Notes: generated from the letters alone by a model not told the origin. Counted from the stretch's first letter, positions 1-8,331 are shown. The stretch: DNA of 8,591 nt from Bacteroidota bacterium (GCA_030824175.1 JAVBYH010000014.1:1-8591), one strand, 5' to 3'. Numbers and translations are program-made.

Positions 1-3000
1 TTCGCGACTGGTATGAACTCGAATACCCGCGGTTCCTGCAGGCGAATACGAACGGAGTGACGTTTTCGTATCGCGCTCCGTTGACCCCTTCGCTTTCGGC
101 GTTCCAAATCACCGGCGTTACGTCCGCCCCGTCGTCCCTCTACCGGTTCATCTGGAAGGACAGTTCCGTCCTGAAAATTACAAATTTTAAACGGGTGAAC
201 GGAACAGTCGTGTTCGACGACACGCTCGCTTCCGGCCGAACATATTTCTTCGCCGGCGAGGCAACAATCAAAAAGCCGTTCGTGTTTTACAAAAGGAGGT
301 TCGTGAATCTTCGGGCCGCATCGAATCAGGCCGACTACATTGCGATCACGCACCCGTATTTTAAAACGGCAGCCTCCTCATACCTCGCCTTCGTGTCTGC
401 GACGTATGGCGTGACGACGAAATTGGTTGATGTGAACGACATCTACGACGAATATAATTTCGGATTTTATGCGGCTGAACCGATCCGCGATTTTTTGCAA
501 TCGACGCATCTGTATTGGCAGGCGCCGAAGCCGAAGTTTGTCTTCCTCATCGGCAGGACGACATATGATTTTTACGGAAACAAGACACGGAATTTCGGCA
601 ATCCGGTTACGCATAATTTTGTTCCTTCGTATGGAAATCCGGTCAGCGATGTATGGTTCACACTCTGGGATTCGACGGGATCGATGATTCCTCAAATGAC
701 TATCGGAAGGATTCCCGCCAAAAATCTGGACGAATTCCAATGGTATTTTTCGAAGCATCAGAAGTATGTGACTAAAGGATTCGATGAATGGAACAAGAGA
801 TATATCTTCTTTGCGGGGGGGAATTTTACCGACCCGACGCAAATCGCACAATCGAAGGGAGTCAACGATTTTATCATCAACAACTACGTGATAAAATCAC
901 CCATCGGCGGCAAGTCGACGAGTTTTTACAAGACATCAAATCCGGTCAGTAATTTCGGACCATACAGCCCGGAGTATATCAAAGAAGCAATCGACCAGGG
1001 CGGCGTGTTTATTTCATACATCGGTCACAGCGGCACACAGACGTGGGACAACAGCATCACCGACGTAGCACAATTGTCGAACATCCGGGACAGGAATCCG
1101 TTGATCACGGACTTCGGATGTTCCACGGGAAAGTTCGCCGAACCGGATGTGTTTTCATTTTCAGAGCTTGCCGTAAACGATCTCAGAGGGCAGGCGATAG
1201 CGTATATCGGCAATACGTCATTAGGCTTCACGACGACGGCATATTCATTCCCTCAGCTGTTCTACAAAAAACTCCTCATCGATACACTTGTGTCGCTCGG
1301 AGAGACGCACCGACTCGCGAAAATCGACTACATCAAACAGTATGGGGTATCGAGTGTATTCGGATTATTCGTTCTGACGAATACACTCATCGGCGATCCT
1401 ATCGTCAAATTACCGATCCCGCCCAAAGTAAATCTCACACTTGCGAATACGTCTATCGCTGTAACACCGTCCCGTCCCACTGAGCAAACCGATACGATAC
1501 ACGTCGGCTTTTCATACAACAATTTCGGGAAAGTAACGGGAGATTCCCTTGAAATTCGGATCACCGACGAATTCAATTCGAAAGTGGTGTATTCACAGAT
1601 TGTCAAGCGCACGGTCCCCCTCTTCGTCGATTCGATTGTCATCCATATTCCCATCCGCTTGCTGCCGGGCGAACACACACTGTCGATACACATCGATCCA
1701 TCCGGCAAGATCGATGAAATGACTAGAGCCGATAATGTCCTTACCTCGACGATCGTCGTGGCAAGCGGCAACACAAGGAATCTCACAATCGCTCCGCTCG
1801 CAAACCAGACAAGCGGCGTGCTTACATTTCTTAATCCTTCTGTTAAAAGTTCAGAGTCACAGTTTATCGTTGAAGTAAGTTCGTCTCCAACATTTACGCC
1901 GAGCCAGATACAGTCCATCCCATTTGACACGTTTTATACGAAGTATAGGCTCGATCCCGGTTTGTCAGGGAAACGATTCTGGATACGAACGAAGAACGAA
2001 TCTCAGAGTGCCGCCGGGCTGACCTTTTCCTATGTGTTCGGGGCAGCGGATAATTATTTCATCGATGACAGTCTCTCGTTCTCACGGATGAAATTGACGA
2101 ATTCAATTGTCGGTTCAAAAGGTATTGTGTTGGACTCAACGCGCATCGTGTTTTCCGCAATTTCCGCTGGGTTCAGCGATGGTCGAACGGTCCTTGCGAC
2201 GAAAAACGGTCAGAATTTAATTCCGGAAAATACGATGCGGGGGCATCACGTTGTGCTGTTCGATGTGGTGACGTATGAAAAAACAGGGTATTTTCGATTC
2301 GATGTCTTGGCGGGTGTGAGTGAAGTCAACCGGTATAAGGCGTTCTTGGATACGATAACGTCGAAGTCGATCGTCGTGATCGCCGTCTCGGATGAAGGAT
2401 ATTCGAATGTCGATGCGTCACTAAAGAACAGCATCAAACAATTGGGCAGCAAATACATCGATAGTCTTGTGTTCCGCGGATCGTGGGCAATTATCGGACG
2501 GAAGGGGGCCGCGCCCGGGAGTGTGCCGGAAAAATTCAGCAAGCCGTTCGAAGGACGCGTTCAAATCGATACGACGATAAGTATCCCGAATTCGAGAGGC
2601 ACATTTGAAACCGAACCGATCGGCCCTGTCGCCGCATGGAAACGTGCGGAGATTCGCTATACAACATCGGCCGGGAGTTCTGTGCACGTCGCGATTGTCG
2701 GCATCAATGCCGGCAATGCCGTGGATACACTGAAGCACCTCGCCGCAAACGAGACAATCATCGATATCTCCGCCATCGATGCGCAGCAGTATCCTGAAAT
2801 TAAAGTGGCTGGAGAGATCGGCAGAGCGCCGGGCGAATCGTCGCCTTCCATCACTTCGCTCGCCGTCAACTACGTTCACCTCGCCGAACTTGGCACGAAC
2901 TATCAGACGGTGCGCGCGTATTCATTCGAGAACGAGGAGCAGGGGAGGGAGATTGCAGTCGGAGATACCGTCCTGCAGGGTGAAAAGATCCTCCTCAGAT

Positions 3001-5729
3001 ACCGGATCTATAATGCCGGCGGCGCTGTGGCGAAAAATTTCAAGACAACGGCAGCGGCTGTATGGGACAACAACACAAGCGAGCCTGTCGTTGCGGGCGC
3101 GATCGATTCGCTTCCAGCCCTTTCGTATAAGGAATTTTCCGGTGTCTATAACACCTCGTTCGGGTATGGAAGGCGGTCGTTCCGAATCGCGATCGATCCG
3201 GATACGCTTGTGCGTGAGCTCTATAGGGACAACAACGTGTTCGCGTTCCCCGTGTACGTGAAGAAGGACAGCTCGAAACCCTTGCTGCCGAACCTCACGA
3301 TACTCGAGAAGAATGTGTACCCGCTCGTGTCGCCCGTAACCGACGAGAGGGACAGTGCCCGCTTCAACATCATCTACGGGAACACTGGCGCATTCGCGAA
3401 CGACAGCGTCACGATTTCGGTCCGCCATTTCTACAAGGAGGTGAACGTGGCGTCATGGACGCTGCGGCGGAAGTATCCCATCGAAAGCGATACGCTCACG
3501 GTTACTCTCCCCATCCTGAAGAGGGCGGGGAACCATCACATCCAGGTGGAACTCGATCCCGTCGGCCTCATCGTCGAATCAGCCGAGACGGACAATGTTG
3601 CGAATTATTATTTCACCGTCGTCACGACCAATTTCAAGATCCTGCAGCCGACGCCACTCAGCGCCTCCGCCTTCTCGTCGATGATCTTCCTGAACCCGAC
3701 GAACGTTTCGTTCGCCGCGATCCGGATTGCGGACCTCGAGCTGGACACGCTTGAGACATTTGCGACGGCACGAAAGCTCCAACTTCCCATGAAGGAGTTC
3801 ACCACGTCGTACGATATCAGCCAGTTGACGCAGGGGGCAAGATATTACTGGCGGATCAGACGGCAACAGAGTACGGAGGAATGGACCGCGGGGTCGTTCT
3901 ATCTCGGCGCCTCCGGTACTTACGCCATCGGCCAAGCCGATTCATCGGGATGGAAAAGCGATGCCTACGTCCATACGGCATACGGTTTCGGCGGAGCTCG
4001 TGTCGTCAACACCGTGACGAAGGTGAAGGCCGTGTCCGCCGGATACAGCGACGGCAGGACCGGCAGCATCGAGGTCAATGGGAACAATGTGCTGTCGCCT
4101 GTGTTCGGGACAGGGCATAACCTTGTCGTGATCGACACGAGCACCTATGCGGTTGCCGCACGCCGGCGGTTCGACATTTCGAACAATGCCGACGAGTCAG
4201 ATTCCCTCACCCAATTCATCGTGTCGGTGGCTCCGGGATTCATCGTCACGGATGTCGTTGTAGACGAAGGCTCGAACAATCTGAAGCAGTCGACACGAGA
4301 CGCCCTCAAGACGATCGGCAGCGCATCGATCGACAAACTCGCATACAGGGATTCTTGGGCGATCATCGGACGCAAGGGGGCTGCTGTCGGATCCGTGCCC
4401 GAGTCCTATACACCCCAGTCGAGCGGTAACGCAGCCGCTGAAACCGATTTTGTGCGCATCGAATACACGGGAACAATCACGACGCCCGCATTCGGCCCCC
4501 TCTCCGCACTCTCGTCGTTCTCAATGACCGGTTCTATACCTGCGGGTACTTCCGTGCAAACACGGTTCGTCGGTTCGCGCATCGGAGCGCCGGCGGACAC
4601 GCTGGTGCTCACATCGGGGGCTTCGCTGGCGAACACGCAGATCGGCAATTCTGGGCACTATGCTGAAGGGAAGATCCTTTTCGAGTTGCAGGCATCGGGA
4701 TCGGCGAGTCCGCTGATCTCATCGTGGACACTCTCCGCACGTCAGGCGACAGAACTTGCAGTGTCCGAGCATACGGCGTCCATCGACCGTTCACTGGTCA
4801 TGGAAGGGGAGCCGATCCACGTCAACGGCCGTATCTTCAACGTGAGTGCGGCGCCGGCAGAGAGTGTGGCGGTGCAGTTGTCGACGAATGAGAACGGTTT
4901 CGAGAAGGTGCTGAAGACGCAGACGTTCGCCGCCATCGCGGCGAACGATTCGGCTGTGTTTACATATTCCTATTCTACAAGAGGAAAGACCGGGAACCAC
5001 GCGTTCGTCATGAAGATCGATCCGCTCGGAACGGTGGTCGAACAATCAAAAGACAACAACACGGTCACCATACCGTTTACCGTGCAGCACGACTCTCTCA
5101 GGCCGACACTTGAGGTGGATATCGACGGCATACGGGTCGTCGACGGCGATTTCGTGAGCCAGCATCCCGTCATCACTCTCCGTTACACGGATAACAATCC
5201 GACGGTGATCACGCGCGACGATTCGTCGAATTTCAAAATTCGGTTGAACAACTACCCCGTGTTTTTCACTCCGGGTATCGTCGAAATGATCACCTCGGCC
5301 GCACCGGGTGCGGTGCAGTTGAAGTGGACGCCTGAACTGCAGGACGGAGAGAACTTCATGCAGATTCATGCGATCGACATGTCGGGAAACTCGTCCGACA
5401 CGACCCTGCTGTTCGTGAACGTCTCGTCGAAATTTTTGCTCGCCGACGTGTACAATCTTCCCAATCCGTTCGCCGGCTCGACGCACTTCACGTTTAATGT
5501 GCTTGGCCCGGTGAATCCCGACGGCGTGTCCATCAAGATCTTCACGGTTGCGGGCCGTCTGATCCAGGAGATACCGTATGTCTGCAAGATCGGCTTCAAT
5601 AAGATCTTCTGGGACGGCAGGGACAAGGACGGCGACGAGATTGCGAACGGAGTGTATTTCTACAAGGTGATCGTTACGCAGGGTGACAAACAAACGAGCG
5701 CGATCTCGAAGCTCGTGAAAATGAAATGA
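1..5729 (+). CDS. Giant T9SS-exported C25 (gingipain/PorU-like) peptidase with CARDB and duplicated ILEI/FAM3 domains, 5' partial
   Basis: The frame is open from base 3, so the true start and signal peptide lie outside the window; 1908 residues are visible. Numbering below counts the GTG at 57 as residue 1. Domains in order: C25 cysteine peptidase (about 92-452; His324 in YIGHSG, Cys355 in FGCSTG), CARDB-like (457-568), fibronectin-like (575-660), ILEI/FAM3-like (692-827), beta module (835-941), CARDB-like (942-1068 and 1079-1189), fibronectin-like (1192-1275), ILEI/FAM3-like (1318-1451), beta module (1460-1564), CARDB-like (1565-1676), Ig-like (1682-1789), T9SS sorting domain (1797-1890). 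The family fact is that C25 includes gingipains and the sortase PorU. The inferred role is a secreted or surface-anchored protease or adhesin that crosses the outer membrane by T9SS. The catalytic dyad looks intact; substrate is unknown. It could be a PorU paralogue, but the sorting tail fits a cargo protein better. A peptidase gene follows after 33 bases. Confidence 0.9.
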   Translation, partial: RDWYELEYPRFLQANTNGVTFSYRAPLTPSLSAFQITGVTSAPSSLYRFIWKDSSVLKITNFKRVNGTVVFDDTLASGRTYFFAGEATIKKPFVFYKRRFVNLRAASNQADYIAITHPYFKTAASSYLAFVSATYGVTTKLVDVNDIYDEYNFGFYAAEPIRDFLQSTHLYWQAPKPKFVFLIGRTTYDFYGNKTRNFGNPVTHNFVPSYGNPVSDVWFTLWDSTGSMIPQMTIGRIPAKNLDEFQWYFSKHQKYVTKGFDEWNKRYIFFAGGNFTDPTQIAQSKGVNDFIINNYVIKSPIGGKSTSFYKTSNPVSNFGPYSPEYIKEAIDQGGVFISYIGHSGTQTWDNSITDVAQLSNIRDRNPLITDFGCSTGKFAEPDVFSFSELAVNDLRGQAIAYIGNTSLGFTTTAYSFPQLFYKKLLIDTLVSLGETHRLAKIDYIKQYGVSSVFGLFVLTNTLIGDPIVKLPIPPKVNLTLANTSIAVTPSRPTEQTDTIHVGFSYNNFGKVTGDSLEIRITDEFNSKVVYSQIVKRTVPLFVDSIVIHIPIRLLPGEHTLSIHIDPSGKIDEMTRADNVLTSTIVVASGNTRNLTIAPLANQTSGVLTFLNPSVKSSESQFIVEVSSSPTFTPSQIQSIPFDTFYTKYRLDPGLSGKRFWIRTKNESQSAAGLTFSYVFGAADNYFIDDSLSFSRMKLTNSIVGSKGIVLDSTRIVFSAISAGFSDGRTVLATKNGQNLIPENTMRGHHVVLFDVVTYEKTGYFRFDVLAGVSEVNRYKAFLDTITSKSIVVIAVSDEGYSNVDASLKNSIKQLGSKYIDSLVFRGSWAIIGRKGAAPGSVPEKFSKPFEGRVQIDTTISIPNSRGTFETEPIGPVAAWKRAEIRYTTSAGSSVHVAIVGINAGNAVDTLKHLAANETIIDISAIDAQQYPEIKVAGEIGRAPGESSPSITSLAVNYVHLAELGTNYQTVRAYSFENEEQGREIAVGDTVLQGEKILLRYRIYNAGGAVAKNFKTTAAAVWDNNTSEPVVAGAIDSLPALSYKEFSGVYNTSFGYGRRSFRIAIDPDTLVRELYRDNNVFAFPVYVKKDSSKPLLPNLTILEKNVYPLVSPVTDERDSARFNIIYGNTGAFANDSVTISVRHFYKEVNVASWTLRRKYPIESDTLTVTLPILKRAGNHHIQVELDPVGLIVESAETDNVANYYFTVVTTNFKILQPTPLSASAFSSMIFLNPTNVSFAAIRIADLELDTLETFATARKLQLPMKEFTTSYDISQLTQGARYYWRIRRQQSTEEWTAGSFYLGASGTYAIGQADSSGWKSDAYVHTAYGFGGARVVNTVTKVKAVSAGYSDGRTGSIEVNGNNVLSPVFGTGHNLVVIDTSTYAVAARRRFDISNNADESDSLTQFIVSVAPGFIVTDVVVDEGSNNLKQSTRDALKTIGSASIDKLAYRDSWAIIGRKGAAVGSVPESYTPQSSGNAAAETDFVRIEYTGTITTPAFGPLSALSSFSMTGSIPAGTSVQTRFVGSRIGAPADTLVLTSGASLANTQIGNSGHYAEGKILFELQASGSASPLISSWTLSARQATELAVSEHTASIDRSLVMEGEPIHVNGRIFNVSAAPAESVAVQLSTNENGFEKVLKTQTFAAIAANDSAVFTYSYSTRGKTGNHAFVMKIDPLGTVVEQSKDNNTVTIPFTVQHDSLRPTLEVDIDGIRVVDGDFVSQHPVITLRYTDNNPTVITRDDSSNFKIRLNNYPVFFTPGIVEMITSAAPGAVQLKWTPELQDGENFMQIHAIDMSGNSSDTTLLFVNVSSKFLLADVYNLPNPFAGSTHFTFNVLGPVNPDGVSIKIFTVAGRLIQEIPYVCKIGFNKIFWDGRDKDGDEIANGVYFYKVIVTQGDKQTSAISKLVKMK
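330..1415 (+). other. Peptidase C25 (gingipain-type) catalytic domain
   Basis: This part of the large CDS opens with a strand like ADYIAITHPYF. It then shows the family pattern of a loop FVFLIGRTTYDFYG, a segment NFVPSYGNPVSDVWF, and TIGRIPAKN before a helix. The catalytic histidine is in YIGHSGTQTWDNS (codon 1026-1028). The nucleophilic cysteine is in ITDFGCSTGKFAEPD (codon 1119-1121). Order and spacing (31 residues between His and Cys) match the gingipain dyad as I recall it. The domain closes with LIGDPIVKLP, typical of the family. Boundaries are estimated by eye. Confidence 0.88.
2124..2537 (+). repeat. ILEI/FAM3-like domain, copy 1
   Basis: Residues about 690-827 of the large protein resemble the interleukin-like EMT inducer (ILEI/FAM3) fold. 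A strand begins SAGFSDGRT, followed by NGQNLI, HHVVLFDVVTYE, FRFDV, then VVIAVSDEG, a helical KNSIKQLGSKYID, and FRGSWAIIGRKGAA. These correspond to the FAM3 elements that I recall as the N-G turn, the V-x-D/N strand, the DDGATKL-type turn, the LGS helix and the NW-x-F-x-GGKG end. In animal proteins the fold is secreted, and a related stem domain in POMGnT1 binds sugar. Glycan binding here would be inference. Confidence 0.8.
4008..4409 (+). repeat. ILEI/FAM3-like domain, copy 2
   Basis: Residues about 1318-1451 repeat the copy-1 domain. From SAGYSDGRT (residue 1327) to DSWAIIGRKGAA (Trp1434) the spacing is 107 residues, exactly as in copy 1 (703 to 810). Hand alignment over 125 residues needs no gap and gives 53 identities. 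The best conserved part is the end, AIIGRKGAAxGSVPE. The underlying codons differ at many synonymous positions, so the duplication is old rather than a recent copy. Confidence 0.8.
5445..5729 (+). other. T9SS C-terminal sorting domain (Por/FlgD-like tail)
   Basis: The last 94 residues begin VYNLPNPFAGSTHFTFNV, followed by VSIKIFTVAGRLIQ, FNKIFWDGRDKDGDEIANG and VYFYKVIV, and end in a lysine-rich strand. The NPF start, the I-K-I-x-T-x-x-G-R strand, the WDG-(K/R)-D-x-x-G-x-x-x-A-x-G-V-Y core and the final basic residues are the usual type A sorting signal. T9SS moves such proteins across the outer membrane, and the tail is normally cut off and replaced by an anchor. The organism should therefore encode PorU, PorV and the Sov/SprA translocon elsewhere. 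Confidence 0.9.
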
Positions 5730-5762
5730 GAGCGCGCCAACCACACGCATACAAATCAACAC

Positions 5763-7535
5763 ATGAAAATCATATTGTTGCTGTTTCCAATAGTCGCCGT
5801 TTTGTCAACAACATCCTTCGCTGTCCAACAGCACGATTGGCTGACCGATTACGAAAAAAGCGAGTGTCTCAGGACTCCGCGGTACGCCGAGACCGTCGAG
5901 TATTGCAAGAGAGTCGCCTCGGCATCGCCGTGGGCGCGGTATGTTTCTTTCGGGAAAAGTTCGCAGGGCCGCGACATGCCCCTGGTGATTCTATCGAAGG
6001 ACGGTGCGTTTTCGCCCGAAGCCGCGGCGAAGACGAAGAAGGCGGTCGTTCTCATCCAAAGCTGCATTCACGCAGGCGAGCCCGACGGCAAGGACGCGTC
6101 ACTCATGCTCATGCGGGACATCGCCGTCACGAAGTCGAAGGCCGCACTGCTCGATCATGCGATCATCCTCATCGTACCGATCCTGAATGTCGACGGCCAT
6201 GAGCGCTTCGGGAAGTTCAATCGCATCAACCAGGACGGTCCGGAAGAATCGGGCTGGCGCGTGACGTCGACAAATCTGAATCTCAACAGGGACTACGTGA
6301 AGGCCGACACGCCCGAGATGCGGGGGCTGCTCCGATTATTTTCCGCGTGGCTTCCCGAGTTCTACATGGACTGCCATGTGACCGACGGTATGGATTTTCA
6401 ATACAGCGTCACCTTCGGGACGGAAATATTCCAGAACATCGACTCAGGCATCGCACAGTGGTTGAGGAAAACGTATATTCCGGAGATGACGGCACAGGTC
6501 GAGCGGTCGGGGACACTCATCGCCCCGTATATGGGCGCGCGGGAGGAGAACGATCTGTCCAAGGGATTCATCTTCAGCGTGGCGGGACCCCGGTTCTCAA
6601 CCGGGTACGGCGCCGCCCAGAACAGGCCGTCGGTGCTGATTGAAACACATGTCTACAAGCCGTACAAGATGCGTGTGGATGCGACGTATGAAGTGCTTGC
6701 CGCTACGCTTGGGATTGTGAACCGGAACGCCGATGCGCTGAAGAAGCTTGTGCGCCAGGCCGACGAGCGCGCCTCGGCCGCCGCTTCCGAGGGAACGTAT
6801 ATACCGATGCGGTTTGCCATCTCGGAACTGTCGAAGCCGATCCTCTTCAAGGGATGGAGAACGACGCGCAGCCTGAGCCCCGTCACCGGCACGCTTTTGA
6901 CATATTATTCGCGCGACACTGCCAACATCGTGGTTCCCTATTTTGACCAGCCGGTGGTCACGGATTCCGTGCAGTTGCCAGATTGTTATCTTATCCCGCA
7001 AGAGTGGGCGGGCATCGTCGATGTCCTGACGGTCCATCGTGTGGCGATGCGCCGGCTGGCAGCGCCGGCCACGCTGAATGTCGAAGTGTACAAACTGACC
7101 GCACCGTCGTGGCAGCCTGCGCCGTACGAAGGGCGCCAATATGCACGATTTAAGACGACACTTGGCAACGAGACGAGGACGTATCCCATCGGGACATATG
7201 TTGTTCCCGCAGCGCAGAGGACCGCAAAGGTAATTGCTAACCTCCTGGAGCCGAAGGGGGCGGATTCGTTTGTGTCGTGGGGATTTTTCAATGCGATCTT
7301 TGAACCGAAGGAGTATTTTGAGGACGGCGTCATGGAGGCGATGGCGGTCAAGATGATGGCGGCGGATGCGTCGCTGAAGCGGGACTTCGAGGAGCGGGTG
7401 CGGACGGATACCACGTTTGCGAAGAATGTCGATGCGCGTCTGAGATATTTCTATGAACGGACCCCGTACGTGGATGCGTCGATCGGGATGTATCCCGTCG
7501 TCCGATACACAGGCACGGCGTTGTCTAAACAGTAA
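5763..7535 (+). CDS. Exported M14-family zinc carboxypeptidase-like protein
   Basis: The protein has 590 residues. It starts at ATG 5763 with a clear signal peptide (MKIILLLFPIVAVLSTTSFA, likely cut before VQQ), which fixes the start even though no Shine-Dalgarno motif is visible upstream, as is common in Bacteroidota. M14 landmarks are present: zinc ligands His103 and Glu106 in HAGE, His205 in MDCHVTDG, substrate-binding Arg176 in NLNLNRDY, possibly Arg166 in GWR, and the catalytic-base Glu294 in VLIETHVY. The catalytic part covers about residues 25-330. The C-terminal half, ending in FFNAIFEPKEYFEDGVMEA and YFYERTPYVD, resembles an extension I recall from large M14 proteins of Bacteroidota and proteobacteria. 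It lacks a T9SS tail, so periplasmic or outer-membrane-lipid-free secretion by the Sec route is likely. It lies 33 bases after the C25 gene and is probably in the same operon. Specificity cannot be read from the sequence. Confidence 0.9.
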   Translation: MKIILLLFPIVAVLSTTSFAVQQHDWLTDYEKSECLRTPRYAETVEYCKRVASASPWARYVSFGKSSQGRDMPLVILSKDGAFSPEAAAKTKKAVVLIQSCIHAGEPDGKDASLMLMRDIAVTKSKAALLDHAIILIVPILNVDGHERFGKFNRINQDGPEESGWRVTSTNLNLNRDYVKADTPEMRGLLRLFSAWLPEFYMDCHVTDGMDFQYSVTFGTEIFQNIDSGIAQWLRKTYIPEMTAQVERSGTLIAPYMGAREENDLSKGFIFSVAGPRFSTGYGAAQNRPSVLIETHVYKPYKMRVDATYEVLAATLGIVNRNADALKKLVRQADERASAAASEGTYIPMRFAISELSKPILFKGWRTTRSLSPVTGTLLTYYSRDTANIVVPYFDQPVVTDSVQLPDCYLIPQEWAGIVDVLTVHRVAMRRLAAPATLNVEVYKLTAPSWQPAPYEGRQYARFKTTLGNETRTYPIGTYVVPAAQRTAKVIANLLEPKGADSFVSWGFFNAIFEPKEYFEDGVMEAMAVKMMAADASLKRDFEERVRTDTTFAKNVDARLRYFYERTPYVDASIGMYPVVRYTGTALSKQ

Positions 7536-7558
7536 ATTGTCAAGCTCGCTTTAAATCT

Positions 7559-7636
7559 GTCCTTCCGAGCGTAGCGAGGAATCTCGTCGTTGATACGAAG
7601 CGAGATTCCTCAGTCGCTCCGCTCCTTCGGAATGAC
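7559..7636. repeat. Long imperfect palindrome between convergent genes
   Basis: The left arm (7559-7590) contains TTCCGAGCGTAGCGAGGAAT followed by CTCGTCGT. The right arm (7591-7636) contains ACGA, then CGAGATTCCTC, then a GC-rich stretch ending CTTCGGAATGAC. The inner 11 bases of each arm (GAGGAATCTCG and CGAGATTCCTC) pair perfectly, with an inner TCGT/ACGA extension around a TGAT loop. The outer parts pair imperfectly because the right arm carries about 8 extra bases. It sits between the ends of the M14 gene and phoU, so a folded transcript could end transcription from either side, but there is no T-run. The sequence resembles an interspersed palindromic repeat that I have seen as GTCATTCCGAGCG-type units in other genomes. 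Confidence 0.7.
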
Positions 7637-7651
7637 ATCGCATCTGTTGTT

Positions 7652-8326
7652 CTATTTCGGCGGCGCATCCATCGCGTGATGCTTGATGACCTTCGCGCGG
7701 GCGATGAACACCACTTCTTCCGCGATGTTCGTTGCAAGGTCCGCCACCCGTTCGAGGTTGCGGCTGACGCGGATAAATTCGATCGCCTGTTCGATGCTCT
7801 CCGGTTCCTGCTTCATCACCTCCATCAATTCATGCGTCACTTTCCTGTTCAGATTATCCACCGAATCGTCCATCAGCACGACGGCTTCGCCGATGTTCGC
7901 ATCGAGGTGCACAAAGGCGTCCACCGCGTCCGAGAGCATCCTTCGCGCGAGGTGGGACATCCGCCGGATATCCTCCTTTTGTGTGACCGGCGCGCCTTGT
8001 GTATTGATGACCATCCCCGATTCGGCGAGGTTCACCGCGTGATCGCCGATGCGCTCGAGATCGTTATTGATCTTCGATGCGGCCAGGATGAGCCGAAGGT
8101 CCGAGGCGACCGGCTGCTGCAGCGCCAGCAGTTCGACGATGAGGCTGTCGATCTGGATCTCCATCGAATTGATCGCCTCATCGCCGTGAGCGATCTGTGT
8201 TGCGAGCTCCTTGTTCTCGGTGAGCACCGATTCCATCGCTTTCTCCACGGCATCTTCGGCCATCGAGGCCATCTTGATGAGTGCCGATTTCAATTCCTGC
8301 AAGATGTTTTCGAAATGTCTCTGCAT
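7652..8326 (-). CDS. phoU: Phosphate-specific transport system accessory protein PhoU
   Basis: The protein has 224 residues, close to the usual PhoU length of 215-240. PhoU is a cytoplasmic, all-helical protein that links the PstSCAB phosphate transporter to the PhoR histidine kinase and restrains the Pho response when phosphate is plentiful. The two-fold repeat is visible. Each half ends in the metal-binding ExxxDxxxN signature: Glu91/Asp95/Asn99 in LERIGDHAVN and Glu192/Asp196/Asn200 in LERVADLATN. The ATG at 8326 is chosen because it begins MQRHFENILQELK, the normal PhoU N-terminus, and has AGAGGA 5 bases upstream. A longer in-frame reading adds 35 arginine-rich residues from intergenic repeat DNA. 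It lies 112 bases after pstB and is likely in the pst operon. Confidence 0.96.
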   Translation of the reverse strand: MQRHFENILQELKSALIKMASMAEDAVEKAMESVLTENKELATQIAHGDEAINSMEIQIDSLIVELLALQQPVASDLRLILAASKINNDLERIGDHAVNLAESGMVINTQGAPVTQKEDIRRMSHLARRMLSDAVDAFVHLDANIGEAVVLMDDSVDNLNRKVTHELMEVMKQEPESIEQAIEFIRVSRNLERVADLATNIAEEVVFIARAKVIKHHAMDAPPK

Positions 8327-8331
8327 GTGTG

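Noticed and set aside
57..59. GTG at 57 as the real start of the C25 protein
   Set aside because: The frame is open upstream to the window edge with protein-like sequence (RDWYELEYPRFLQANTNG), and no signal peptide follows the GTG.
5046..5762. 238-codon minus-strand open frame over the end of the C25 gene
   Set aside because: It lies opposite the CARDB, Ig-like and T9SS tail coding sequence and has shadow-type Arg/His/Val-rich composition.
5726..6202. 158-codon plus-strand frame overlapping the C25 stop and the M14 start
   Set aside because: It is an out-of-frame, arginine-rich reading of the M14 gene, whose own frame has a signal peptide and catalytic motifs.
7536..7651. Small RNA gene or short ORF in the convergent gap
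   Set aside because: The stretch is explained mostly by the palindrome, and I see no start with a ribosome site or promoter-like boxes.
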